From NCBI RefSeq assembly GCF_000505545.1, contig NZ_AYTB01000015.1:248001-312000 (forward strand): DNA of 64,000 nt. The letters run 5' to 3'. Of this stretch, positions 54,158 through 62,601 are shown one piece after another; the first letter of the stretch is position 1; each line of letters opens with the position of its first letter. The notes under the pieces were generated by a model. The model made no database searches, was not told the DNA's origin, and saw nothing but the letters and a program-made list of their open reading frames with translations. This stretch comes from Kurthia huakuii LAM0618 (GTDB lineage Bacteria > Bacillota > Bacilli > Bacillales_A > Planococcaceae). The translations under genes and the position numbers were made by a program.

Positions 54158-55525
54158 TTAGATTTTTTTTAATTTTCTGACGACTGATGGCTGACTAATG
54201 CCTAATAATTTAGCCATTTCGTATGTCGTTGACGCCTGCTTTTGCGCTTTTTCAAGCAATTGACGTTCAACAAATGCGAGCGTTTGTTTCAAATTAAGCG
54301 ATTCATATTCCGCTAAGTAAGTAGGAGAGGGCATCGCTTGTTGCAGCATTTCCGGGGGTAATTGGTCTGGCGTTAGCATATAGCTATCGGTCGTTAATAC
54401 GAGGCGTTCAAGCGCATTTTCTAACTCGCGTACATTGCCGGGCCAATGATAATCTAAAAACGCTTGAAATGTCAGCGGATGCAATTTTTTCAACGTATCG
54501 TATTTTTGATTCATTTCTTCTAAGTAGTAATGGACGAGCGCAGTAATATCTTCAGGACGTTGCCTTAATGGTGGAATATCGACTGAAATAACATTCAAAC
54601 GATAATACAAATCCAAGCGGAACTTTCCTTCATCAACCATTTTTCGCAAGTCCCGATTAGTAGCGGTCACTAAGCGAAAATCGATTTTGCGCTCTTTTTG
54701 ACTGCCAATCGCCTTCAATTTTTTCTCTTGCAATACCTTTAACATTTTCACTTGCATCGTCAGTGGCATTTCGCCAATTTCGTCTAAAAATAATGTGCCT
54801 TGATGCGCTTGTTGAATCAATCCGGCTTTCCCTTGTTTACTTGCGCCTGTAAACGCGCCAGATTCATAGCCAAACATTTCAGACTCGAACAATGTTTCAG
54901 GAATGGTACTACAGTTTACTTCAATAAATGGCTCGTTTGCGCGATTACTTTGATTGTGAAGGTCGCGCGCAAGCATACTTTTCCCAACACCGGACTCCCC
55001 AAGCATCAACACAGCAGCATCGGTATGTGCCACGCGATGGAGCGTCGTTAAGACATTTTCAAGTGCTTTACTGCGATACATAACTTGCGATTTTGGCCGC
55101 ATCGAGTTCATTTCTGCTTGTACGCTTTCAAGCTTGCGTTGTAGTTTGTCGTAATCTTCATGCAAATTTAAAATATTCATCTGGTCTTGCGTATAGCAAA
55201 TCACATATAACAGTGTGCCATCGTCATTAAAAATAGGATAGGCCGTCGTCATTAAAAAACGGCCTGTACGTGTTTCTTGCATCGCTTGTACTTTACGCTG
55301 TGTCTGAATAACGACGGAAATGACAGACGGCTTTAAAATTTGCTGTTCTTCAAGTTCATAGACGGTTTTACCAATCACTGAATCCATACTGTCAATGCCA
55401 TATAAATACCAATGTTCTTCATTTGTGAAAAGTACTAAGCCGTATTGATCGGTAATCGTAATGTTGTTATTTGATGTTTCAATAATCGACTGTAGCAATA
55501 ACTCTAAATCGACGGTTTTAATCAT
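54158..55525 (-). CDS. Sigma-54-dependent activator with PAS domain, probable regulator of hyuAB
   Basis: A 455-residue enhancer-binding protein. A PAS domain occupies residues 10-115 (ITITDQYGLVLFTNEEHWYLYGIDSMDSVIGKTV), followed by a short coil. The AAA+ domain has Walker A GESGVGKS near 170, an intact GAFTGA loop and Walker B LFLDEIGEM. It ends with a short helix-turn-helix (TTYEMAKLLGISQPSVVRKL). The ATG at 55525 follows AGGGGGTGTG. It is convergent with hyuB and the only activator close to the hyu sigma-54 promoter; the link is inferred from this and the inverted repeats. Confidence 0.88.
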   Translation of the reverse strand: MIKTVDLELLLQSIIETSNNNITITDQYGLVLFTNEEHWYLYGIDSMDSVIGKTVYELEEQQILKPSVISVVIQTQRKVQAMQETRTGRFLMTTAYPIFNDDGTLLYVICYTQDQMNILNLHEDYDKLQRKLESVQAEMNSMRPKSQVMYRSKALENVLTTLHRVAHTDAAVLMLGESGVGKSMLARDLHNQSNRANEPFIEVNCSTIPETLFESEMFGYESGAFTGASKQGKAGLIQQAHQGTLFLDEIGEMPLTMQVKMLKVLQEKKLKAIGSQKERKIDFRLVTATNRDLRKMVDEGKFRLDLYYRLNVISVDIPPLRQRPEDITALVHYYLEEMNQKYDTLKKLHPLTFQAFLDYHWPGNVRELENALERLVLTTDSYMLTPDQLPPEMLQQAMPSPTYLAEYESLNLKQTLAFVERQLLEKAQKQASTTYEMAKLLGISQPSVVRKLKKI

Positions 55526-55621
55526 AGTCACACCCCCTATTAGTATTATATGCTAACTATCCAATAATTAACAAATGCCATATGTTATAATCAAATTACT
55601 ACAAGGAAAAGAAGTGAAGAT

Positions 55622-56398
55622 ATGCATGAAAGTGATTGTAAACAGCTTGCTAAATGCGATAAGGATCTAATAAAACCGTTAAGAATAGAGCAATTGGAAC
55701 ATGTCACACTGCAACACGCGCCGACATTTGTCGCGAGTGTTTTAGGGCAAGTCATTGCAGGTAGTGTTTTTTGCGTGAATAATAGCTACGTCGTGAAAAC
55801 CGCATCAGGGCTTTATTTTGTTTCTGGCCCCGTAGAACAGACGCTGTTTCAATTTTTAGAACAATGCATGAATGAAACAGGGCGTTTTACGTTATTTGTG
55901 TCAGACCCTTCTTGGCAACAAGTATTAGAGGGGCACAAGATGTTACGAAAAGTCACGCGCGATGCCTATACATTAGATAGCACGCGTTATGAGGCTCTAC
56001 TACGGAGTGAACCACGCTATCGAATAACACCGATAACGGCGGCAACCATTGCGCAGTCAGAAGAATTTAACGCGAATTACTACGCCGAGTATTGGGGCTC
56101 TGTTGAGCAATTTCTTGCGGCAGGAAGTGGTTTTTGCATGGTCGATAACGGGCAAGTGATTTGTGAGGCGACGGCGATTTTTCAGTCCGCTACCGTTTCA
56201 GAAATTGATATTTTTACAGCGGAAGCTTACCGAGGGGAAGGGCTTGCGAAGCAACTAGCGATGGCATTTATTGACCACTGCCTAGAGCAACAACGAACAC
56301 CGCATTGGGACTGTGATAGTGATAATACCGCTTCGATGAATTTAGCAAAAAAGCTTGGATTTCAACAGCCACGGCAATATAACGTATATGTGAGATAA
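55622..56398 (+). CDS. GNAT family acetyltransferase with an N-terminal extension
   Basis: A 258-residue protein. The first ~130 residues have no clear signature; the C-terminal half carries a GNAT domain with the acetyl-CoA loop YRGEGLAKQLAMAF and the strand CDSDNTASMNLAKKLGF. Proteins of this two-part pattern (GNAT-like GCN5 with an extra domain) occur in Bacillus. The start has AAGAAGTGAAG upstream. It is followed by a terminator and an ECF sigma factor gene. Substrate unknown. Confidence 0.8.
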   Translation: MHESDCKQLAKCDKDLIKPLRIEQLEHVTLQHAPTFVASVLGQVIAGSVFCVNNSYVVKTASGLYFVSGPVEQTLFQFLEQCMNETGRFTLFVSDPSWQQVLEGHKMLRKVTRDAYTLDSTRYEALLRSEPRYRITPITAATIAQSEEFNANYYAEYWGSVEQFLAAGSGFCMVDNGQVICEATAIFQSATVSEIDIFTAEAYRGEGLAKQLAMAFIDHCLEQQRTPHWDCDSDNTASMNLAKKLGFQQPRQYNVYVR

Positions 56399-56400
56399 GG

Positions 56401-56428
56401 AATCGCGCGAGTGGCGGTTTTTTTTTTT
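56401..56428 (+). terminator. Short terminator after the GNAT gene
   Basis: AATCGC pairs with GCGGTT around an 8-nt loop, followed by eleven T residues. Confidence 0.7.
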
Positions 56429-56485
56429 GAAAATGTATACTTTTTCACGCTTCATTCGTTTAATAGGTGGAAAGGAGCGAGGCTA

Positions 56486-56983
56486 GTGGACGAGATTGCA
56501 GATGAACAGCTAATTCAAGTAATGAATGATGTTTATTTTTACTTAGTTAAAATAGGTGCTAACGCGGAGCAAGCGAAGGATATTGTACAAGATGCAATAT
56601 ACAAATCAATGATGAATTTACTTGCGATTGAGCCTGAGAAGTATAAAGCATGGGTATTTAAAGCGGCAATCCATCTTTTTTATGATCAATGCCGCCGTTC
56701 GCAGAAATTTGATTATATCGAATTGGACGATGCGTTAAAATCATCAACTATGCTTATTGAAGAACAACTACTGCAGCAAGAACAAGCAGCACAAATTAAG
56801 GTTGTTTTGGAGCAATTGCCAGATTTACATAAGCAACTTCTACTTTGCAAGTATGAACTTGGTTGGTCCTATCAACAACTTGCAGCTTATTTTGATTTAC
56901 ATATCAATACAGTTAAAACTTATTTAGCACGTGCGCGCACAAAATTTAAACAATTATATGAGCAGGGAGGTTATGGCAGATGA
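56486..56983 (+). CDS. ECF-type RNA polymerase sigma factor
   Basis: A 165-residue ECF sigma factor. Region 2 includes EQAKDIVQDAIYKSMMNLLAI and KAWVFKAAIHLFYDQCRR; region 4 includes LLLCKYELGWSYQQLAAYFDLHINTVKTYLARARTKFKQLY. The GTG at 56486 lies 8 bases behind AAAGGAGCG, and the ORF upstream of it is not coding. The anti-sigma gene overlaps by 4 bases (ATGA), a typical operon arrangement. Confidence 0.9.
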   Translation: MDEIADEQLIQVMNDVYFYLVKIGANAEQAKDIVQDAIYKSMMNLLAIEPEKYKAWVFKAAIHLFYDQCRRSQKFDYIELDDALKSSTMLIEEQLLQQEQAAQIKVVLEQLPDLHKQLLLCKYELGWSYQQLAAYFDLHINTVKTYLARARTKFKQLYEQGGYGR

Positions 56984-57900
56984 CAACGCCATTTAATCAA
57001 AAGGATTTGACAAAAACATTGAAAAAAGCAAAACGTATGACCTTTCTTAAAATCATCCTACTTTCATTGTGTATGAGTGTAGTGATACTAGCGGTGATTT
57101 TTTATGGTAATCGCTATTGGATGGGAAAGATACAGACAGAAGTTGTTCGTGAAAAAATGGCTGAACAAGCTGTAATGCATGAAGCTAATACATTTACACA
57201 AATGCAATTTGAATCAACGGGGTTTTTAAAAGGAACCATAACGGAAGAAATTTATAAAGTAATTGAAGATAAAGTCATCCCTTGGGATACACAAACAATT
57301 CACTATACAAATAAAGGGTTTGAATCGACGACTTTTGCAAGCTCGACAACAACGGTAAATGATACGACAACTATTCAAATTCCTAGTGGTGAACGCGCGA
57401 TGCAATATTATGTACCACAATATCACTACGAAACATATGCGAACGACTTAGACCATATTACACACTATCCAAATGATAAGTATATGGAGATGGCGATTTC
57501 ATTTGATAATAGCTATTCGTTTGAACATGTACAAAAGATACTTCCGACATCTCTTCATGTGACATGGTATTGGGTTAATAATTTTACGATGAAAAAGCAA
57601 AAACGTGACGTTCCAGAGTTAGCTGGTTTCTTATACGGTTTTTCTGCGCCAACGAACAATACATCGATTGTCGCGCAAACGTTGCTTACGAATGAGGAAG
57701 ATCCTATTGATACACCACAACGTTTTTTAACAGCATTACAAGCAGTTTCGAACGAGGACTATGACATGTTGAAAAAGAGGCAGCATAAAAACTTGATTGC
57801 TGGTGTCGTCGTGACAGGAACAAAAAAAGACCTCGCTGTGTTAAAGAATCAGCCCTATGTGAAAGCGTCTAGTTTAGGAGCAGTCGTTGATAAATATTAA
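56980..57900 (+). CDS. Membrane anti-sigma factor, sigma_reg_N/sigma_reg_C type
   Basis: A 306-residue protein. Residues 1-20 are cytoplasmic and sigma-binding, 22-45 are one membrane helix (FLKIILLSLCMSVVILAVIFYG), and the rest lies outside with an extracellular sensing domain. YDPHYHYE-like and ISFDNSYSFEHVQKILP segments fit the Sigma_reg_C pattern of Bacillus anti-sigma proteins. It is coupled to the ECF sigma gene by 4-base overlap. The signal is unknown. Confidence 0.8.
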   Translation: MTTPFNQKDLTKTLKKAKRMTFLKIILLSLCMSVVILAVIFYGNRYWMGKIQTEVVREKMAEQAVMHEANTFTQMQFESTGFLKGTITEEIYKVIEDKVIPWDTQTIHYTNKGFESTTFASSTTTVNDTTTIQIPSGERAMQYYVPQYHYETYANDLDHITHYPNDKYMEMAISFDNSYSFEHVQKILPTSLHVTWYWVNNFTMKKQKRDVPELAGFLYGFSAPTNNTSIVAQTLLTNEEDPIDTPQRFLTALQAVSNEDYDMLKKRQHKNLIAGVVVTGTKKDLAVLKNQPYVKASSLGAVVDKY

Positions 57901-57981
57901 CTTCATAATTCCTTAAGAATTTCGATAGTTATTTCTTCATTTTTCTTTTTTATACTAAAGAAAGTGAAGGAGCAATCTCAA

Positions 57982-58761
57982 ATGAAAAAAATTATACTCG
58001 TACTTATACTCGTACTTGTAGCGAGCTATTTCTTTTTTAATCGGACGCCGGCGCTAACGACATCGATTTCATTAGAAGAACATACACAAGATACACTCGT
58101 GTTAGTTAATCGTGATTATGCGTTGGCTCATGACCCAAAAAATTTAACGGCCATCCCAAAAAATATCGCACAAAATGTCCAAATTCGCGAGCATTATACT
58201 GTACAGCAAACAATGCTTGCGCCGCTTAAACAATTATTTGCGGCTGCTCGTGCAGATGGAATTAATCATTTTACAATCAATAGTACGTACCGAAGCGGGC
58301 GCGCACAGCAACAACTATTTGATAACAGGGGAGAGGCATACGCACAACCACGCGGGCATAGTGAGCACCAAACGGGCTTGTCGCTTGATATTGGTTCGAT
58401 GCAAGGGACGATGGATGCGACAGCCGAAGGGGCATGGCTCGCACAGCATGCGCACGAATATGGCTTTATTTTGCGCTATCCACAAGGAAAAGAAGCCATT
58501 ACTGGGATTGCGTATGAGCCATGGCATTTTCGTTATGTTGGTTTGCCGCATAGTCAGTTGATGTATGAAAAAAATTGGACGTTAGAGGAATATTTAGAGA
58601 ACCTTCAATCGACCCAAAAATATACGAAAAAAATTGCTGATAAACATTATTTTGTACAATATACAACGGCGCAAAAAACAGCGAGAATTCCTGATGCCAC
58701 AAGCGTTTCAGTATCACAAGATAATCGCGGCGGAAAAATAATTACAACTTTTTTAAATTAA
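57982..58761 (+). CDS. VanY-family D-alanyl-D-alanine carboxypeptidase
   Basis: A 259-residue exported or membrane-anchored peptidase. Residues 3-20 are a hydrophobic anchor. The peptidase domain has STYRSGRAQQQLFDNRG, then SEHQTGLSLDIG with metal-binding H and D, and EPWHFRYVG with the second histidine. Relatives cleave the terminal D-Ala of peptidoglycan stems. The ATG at 57982 follows GAAGGAGC. It follows the anti-sigma gene by 81 bases and may be a target of the ECF sigma factor. Confidence 0.88.
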   Translation: MKKIILVLILVLVASYFFFNRTPALTTSISLEEHTQDTLVLVNRDYALAHDPKNLTAIPKNIAQNVQIREHYTVQQTMLAPLKQLFAAARADGINHFTINSTYRSGRAQQQLFDNRGEAYAQPRGHSEHQTGLSLDIGSMQGTMDATAEGAWLAQHAHEYGFILRYPQGKEAITGIAYEPWHFRYVGLPHSQLMYEKNWTLEEYLENLQSTQKYTKKIADKHYFVQYTTAQKTARIPDATSVSVSQDNRGGKIITTFLN

Positions 58762-58784
58762 TTTTAAAAAAGTGGTTTAAGTTT

Positions 58785-59017
58785 TAAACACGCGGGTACA
58801 TTATAAGTAATAATGATGCAATTCCGTACCACGCTAACAGTAAGGCGTCGTATCGAGAATGTGTTATCTCTCGATCGTAGACACATGTTGCGGGACTTAA
58901 CCAATTAGTATCAAGCCGTTAACAATGTGTAAGTAACACAGTAACAACCATATAAGCTTCATTTAATTGCATCATTAGGTGCTCCAGGGACTGGCGTTTT
59001 TGAGCCAGTCCTTTTTA
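58785..59017 (+). ncRNA. Candidate structured RNA ending in a terminator
   Basis: About 230 bases contain several nested hairpins: GGTAC/GTACC around ATTAT/ATAAT, TCGAGA/TCTCGA near 58853-58875, and CACAT-TTG-CGG/CCG-CAA-TGTG near 58884-58939. A strong terminator, GGACTGGC/GCCAGTCC then TTTTT (58988-59017), ends the region. No reading frame fits. The family was not recognised. Sixteen bases at 58887-58902 are the exact complement of a conserved 16S rRNA segment. Confidence 0.5.
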
Positions 59018-59082
59018 ATTGTACAATGGCTATTTTTGATGTAGCATTTTGTAGAATGAGCGCAAAGAAAGGATGATTTACG

Positions 59083-59388
59083 ATGGCGTATATACTACAA
59101 GTCGATTTTAAAATGGACGGTCCTTACGGCGAGGACATGGCACAACAATTTGCTGAGTTAGCAGCAAGTATCAATGAAGAGCCGGGTATGATTTGGAAAA
59201 TTTGGACTGAAAATGAGCCGGCAAAAGAAGCGGGCGGTATTTACTTATTCCATTCAAAAGAAACAGCAGAAAATTATTTAGACATGCATGCAAAACGTCT
59301 TGCAAGCTTTGGTATTACCGATATTCGTGGCAAGATTTTTGAGATCAATGAAGCCTTAACGGCGATTAATCAGGGGCCTGTTCCATAG
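59083..59388 (+). CDS. YdhR-family monooxygenase-like protein
   Basis: A 101-residue ferredoxin-fold protein. LQVDFKMDGPYGEDMAQQFAELAASINEEPGMIWKIWTENEPAKEAGGIYLF is the family pattern, then ENYLDMHAKRLASFG. YdhR-like proteins are proposed monooxygenases on aromatic substrates, but the true activity is unclear. The start is preceded by GAAAGGATG. Confidence 0.85.
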   Translation: MAYILQVDFKMDGPYGEDMAQQFAELAASINEEPGMIWKIWTENEPAKEAGGIYLFHSKETAENYLDMHAKRLASFGITDIRGKIFEINEALTAINQGPVP

Positions 59389-59389
59389 A

Positions 59390-59428
59390 AAGGAGGCGAA
59401 TGGATATTGAAATCCATTCGCCTTTTTT
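59390..59428 (+). terminator. Terminator after the YdhR-like gene
   Basis: AAAGGAGGCGAATGGAT pairs with ATCCATTCGCCTTTTTT around a 6-nt loop, beginning just after the stop codon. Confidence 0.93.
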
Positions 59429-59460
59429 GGATTGCTAACTATGTACCACTTCGTAACCAT

Positions 59461-59493
59461 AAAAAAAGACCCTCATCACGAAGATGAAAGTCT
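59461..59493 (-). terminator. Terminator of the reverse-strand S-component gene
   Basis: On the reverse strand AGACTTTCATC pairs with GATGAGGGTCT around TTCGT, followed by seven T. Confidence 0.8.
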
Positions 59494-59522
59494 GATTCGG
59501 TGACACTGATAGCTGTTGCAAA

Positions 59523-59547
59523 GGCGGTGTTTAGCACCGTCTTTTTA
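59523..59547 (+). terminator. Hairpin with T run on the forward strand
   Basis: GGCGGTG pairs with CACCGTC around a 5-nt loop, followed by TTTTT. There is no forward-strand gene directly upstream except YdhR, so it may be a second barrier. Confidence 0.55.
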
Positions 59548-60099
59548 TTAGCGTAATTTATTTTGGAAATATGGAATTTTTAATAGGAACGCACATAATG
59601 GAATCGCGACAACTAAGCCGAGAACATTTTGTACAATATCTCCAGGAATTGATGCAAGTGGCGCTACCCAGTTGTTGTACAATAACCCTTCACCAACATA
59701 ATAAACCGCAATCATAATTGGCATCGATACAACGGCACCGATAATATTAAGTACCATACTGTTTCCTTGACGGCCTTTTGCCCAAGCAATTTTACCAACA
59801 ATATAACCTTGTAAGCCGCGCGCGACAAAGGTGATTGGCGCCCAAATTAACCAGCCGCCAACAATATCAAATAGTGCCATTCCGATTGAGCCTGCGTACG
59901 CCCCTTTTTTTGGTCCAAATAAAATCGATGTAATGAACAACATCGCTGTCCCCATATGCACAAGTCCGCCGTTCGCTTTAATTGGAAGTTTAATGTTGAG
60001 TAGCATCGTACAAACAAATACAAGCGCGATTAGTACTGCGGTCATCACGAGCTGTAATGTTCTATTATGCGTTTCAGAATAACCTTTTACATTTTGCAT
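59548..60099 (-). CDS. ECF transporter substrate-binding (S) component, probable vitamin B6 uptake
   Basis: A 183-residue integral membrane protein with about six helices. LVMTAVLIALVFVCTMLLNIKLP and GAYAGSIGMALFDIVGGWLIWAPITFVARGLQGYIVG are typical of S components that use the shared EcfAAT module. The start at 60099 follows GAGGAAG. It is divergent from a pyridoxamine kinase gene, so a PdxU-type role in pyridoxine/pyridoxamine uptake is likely but inferred from context only. Confidence 0.8.
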   Translation of the reverse strand: MQNVKGYSETHNRTLQLVMTAVLIALVFVCTMLLNIKLPIKANGGLVHMGTAMLFITSILFGPKKGAYAGSIGMALFDIVGGWLIWAPITFVARGLQGYIVGKIAWAKGRQGNSMVLNIIGAVVSMPIMIAVYYVGEGLLYNNWVAPLASIPGDIVQNVLGLVVAIPLCAFLLKIPYFQNKLR

Positions 60100-60258
60100 A
60101 ATCATCTTCCTCACTAGTTTGTAATTTACAGATTATTCTGAAGGAAAACTGGCATAAAGAAAAGTACCAATTTATTAAAAAATGATAAGGTCAGTTTGAA
60201 ATCGGAAATTATGATAAGATAAAGAAAATGGAATTTTAATAGATTGGATGGAGAAATG

Positions 60259-61101
60259 ATGAAAAAAGTAGCGGTCATTCAGGATATGTCATCGTTTGGA
60301 AAATGCTCACTCACAGCGGCCATTCCTGTACTTTCTGTTATGGGGGTACAGGCTTGCCCACTTCCAACAGCTATTTTAACTGCACAAACGGCGTATGATA
60401 GCTATTATTGCAAAGATTTAACGCCAGAGATGGATCAGTTCATTACAGAGTGGGGGAAAATGAACGAAACGTTTGATGGCATCCATACGGGTTTTGTGAC
60501 AGGGGAACAGCAAGTCGATAATATTATGCAGTTTTTAGCGACATTCCAAACGCCTCAAACGATGTTGCTCGTTGACCCGGTTATGGGCGATATGGGTGAT
60601 TTATATAAAATGTATACGAGCCGTTTGTTAGAACGTATGCAAGCACTTGTAAAACAAGCGACGATTATTACCCCTAATATTACAGAATGTTGCTTATTAA
60701 CCGGCATTCCATATGAAAAATTACATAATTATCATGAAGAAAAAAGCTTCCTGCAAGCGGTAGAAGAGGCGGGGCAAGTACTCCATGCACAAACCGGGGC
60801 ACAAGTCGTCATTACTGGCGTCACCCCACCCCATACGCCGGAACCTTATATTGGCAATTTATTTGTTGATGCAAATCATAGCTTTTACAATAAACAGCCT
60901 TTTAACGGTCAAAGTTATTCCGGTACGGGCGATTTATTCGCCTCTGTGTTGATGGGTGGTTTATTGCGCGGGCAAAGTTTGCAAGACACCGTGCAATTAG
61001 CCGAACGTTTTTTAATGGCGGCCATTGCGGAAACAGCTGCACAGCAAATTCCAACAAAAGCAGGCGTGCATTTCGAAAAACATTTAGGAATGCTGCTGTA
61101 G
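60259..61101 (+). CDS. Pyridoxamine/pyridoxine kinase
   Basis: A 280-residue ribokinase-fold kinase. AVIQDMSSFGKCSLTAAIPVLSVMGVQACPLPTAILTAQTAYDSY opens it, and DPVMGDMGDLYKMYT and SGTGDLFASVLMGGLLRG hold the anion hole and catalytic aspartate. It phosphorylates pyridoxal, pyridoxine or pyridoxamine for PLP supply. The ATG at 60259 is 5 bases behind GGAG; a TTG at 60244 is less likely. It is divergent from the S component gene. Confidence 0.9.
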   Translation: MKKVAVIQDMSSFGKCSLTAAIPVLSVMGVQACPLPTAILTAQTAYDSYYCKDLTPEMDQFITEWGKMNETFDGIHTGFVTGEQQVDNIMQFLATFQTPQTMLLVDPVMGDMGDLYKMYTSRLLERMQALVKQATIITPNITECCLLTGIPYEKLHNYHEEKSFLQAVEEAGQVLHAQTGAQVVITGVTPPHTPEPYIGNLFVDANHSFYNKQPFNGQSYSGTGDLFASVLMGGLLRGQSLQDTVQLAERFLMAAIAETAAQQIPTKAGVHFEKHLGMLL

Positions 61102-61106
61102 AGAGA

Positions 61107-61132
61107 AGAATCGCGAAGGCGGTTCTTTTTTT
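61107..61132 (+). terminator. Terminator after the pyridoxamine kinase gene
   Basis: AGAATCGC pairs with GCGGTTCT around GAAG, followed by seven T residues, six bases after the stop codon. Confidence 0.8.
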
Positions 61133-61138
61133 AATAGG

Positions 61139-61297
61139 ATTAAAAATGGAAAAGAGGCCTTATTTTTACACTTTAATAGATTTAAAATAACTAATGAAGT
61201 ATCATCAGAGAAATACTTAAGCAATAAATATTATCAAATTGAAGAATTTAGGATTTCGCCAGATTTATGCGGAACTATAACGTTAAGGAAAGAATAG
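61139..61297 (+). pseudogene. Possible C-terminal fragment of a lost gene
   Basis: An open frame of 52 codons ends at TAG 61295-61297 and has no start codon. It begins IKNGKEALFLHFNRFKITNE and continues with SNKYYQIEEFRISPDLC, sequence that looks coding. It starts right after the kinase terminator. A second frame from about 61283 ends in PYACPEC at a stop, so the gap may contain debris of more than one gene. The family is not recognised. The rest of the gap to 61497 shows nothing clear. Confidence 0.35.
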
Positions 61298-61497
61298 TTA
61301 ACAAGAGACGCTTAGGGAATCTAGCCAAAATTAAAAGGGATGAGTTCGATTCAATACCGTACGCATGCCCAGAATGTTGAGAAGGTACGAAAAAGCCGAG
61401 AACGCTGTTAAATATTCATTGGCTCATTCTTACTACCAGAAACGAAAAAAACGCCAAAAATTGTAGATGACAAAGCAGAAGCAAAGGAGAATTTAGT

Positions 61498-62601
61498 ATG
61501 ATCGTTCAAAAACAGCATTTCGAGTTAGATTATACGTTTGCAGATGGTCAAAAAATCCCTTTAAAATTAGGCTATGAAACTTACGGGCAATTAAATGAAG
61601 CACGCGACAATGCGATTTATGTAGCCCATTATTTTAGTGCGAGCAGCCACGCAGCAGGCAAATATTATGAGGATGATATAGCACCGGGCTACTGGGATGC
61701 GCTCATTGGACCAGGGAAAGTTATCGATACGAATCAATTTTTTGTTATGAGTATTGATAATATTTGTAATGTAGCGCCGCATTTACCGAGCGTTGTGACG
61801 ACCGGTCCTTCATCGGTCAATCCCGAAACAGGCGAACCGTATGGCTTAACATTCCCGGTTTTCACGTATCGAGATATGGCTAAAATCGCTCACCAATTTT
61901 TAACCGACCAGCTTGGTATTTCGCAGCTACATTTGGCAATTGGCGCTTCTGCAGGTGGGTTTCAAGTACTTGAGATGGGTTGTGAATTTCCTGATTTTGC
62001 GCAACGTATTGCCGGCGTTATCACAAATGCTCAAAATCCGACATGGACTTCATTAACCGTATTACAACCAGCGATGCGCGTGTTAGAATTAGACGCGAAT
62101 TGGCCAACAAAGGACGCTACAACAGGATTAGAACTTGCGGTACAGATGATGAATACAGGCGCCTTTACGTCCGAGTTTTACGAACAAACGTATCCACGCG
62201 TGCCAAAGGACGATGCCACCTATGCGACTTTACAAGCACCGGCCACCTATGAAGTGGCGCTACAGCAAGCGCTTAAACAAAATTTACCTGTATTAGAGCC
62301 AACTCATTGGTATTACACATGCAAAGCAACGATGCTTCAAGACTTAGCGAGGCAAAGAGGTTCGTTGCAAGAAGCGGCAACACGTTTCCAAGCAAAGGTA
62401 CTGATGATTTCATGTGATGATGATTTGTTGCAACCATCATCTTACAATGCAGAATTTGTTTCTGTATTAAAAGCAGCTAATAAACACGCGGAACATTTCC
62501 ACTACAAAAGTATTTATGGTCATATGGCCGGTATTTTAGATGTGACGCCATATGAGAGTGTGTTAAAACGGTTTTTACATGAAGAAATTAAAGAAAGGTA
62601 G
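61498..62601 (+). CDS. MetX-like acyltransferase / alpha-beta hydrolase
   Basis: A 367-residue protein of the homoserine O-acetyltransferase family. LKLGYETYGQLNEARDNAIYVAHYFSASSHA opens the fold. TTGPSSVNPETGEPYG is family-typical. The nucleophile is in GASAGGFQVLE near residue 147, where classical MetX has GGSMGG. An aspartate in CDDDLL and a histidine in YGHMAGILD complete the triad. The altered nucleophile elbow suggests a different acyl acceptor, but this is uncertain. No SAM riboswitch was seen upstream. AAAGGAG precedes the start. Confidence 0.8.
   Translation: MIVQKQHFELDYTFADGQKIPLKLGYETYGQLNEARDNAIYVAHYFSASSHAAGKYYEDDIAPGYWDALIGPGKVIDTNQFFVMSIDNICNVAPHLPSVVTTGPSSVNPETGEPYGLTFPVFTYRDMAKIAHQFLTDQLGISQLHLAIGASAGGFQVLEMGCEFPDFAQRIAGVITNAQNPTWTSLTVLQPAMRVLELDANWPTKDATTGLELAVQMMNTGAFTSEFYEQTYPRVPKDDATYATLQAPATYEVALQQALKQNLPVLEPTHWYYTCKATMLQDLARQRGSLQEAATRFQAKVLMISCDDDLLQPSSYNAEFVSVLKAANKHAEHFHYKSIYGHMAGILDVTPYESVLKRFLHEEIKER

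Noticed and set aside
61298-61497. Possible SAM riboswitch upstream of the MetX-like gene
   Set aside because: The conserved S-box elements and a terminator are missing.
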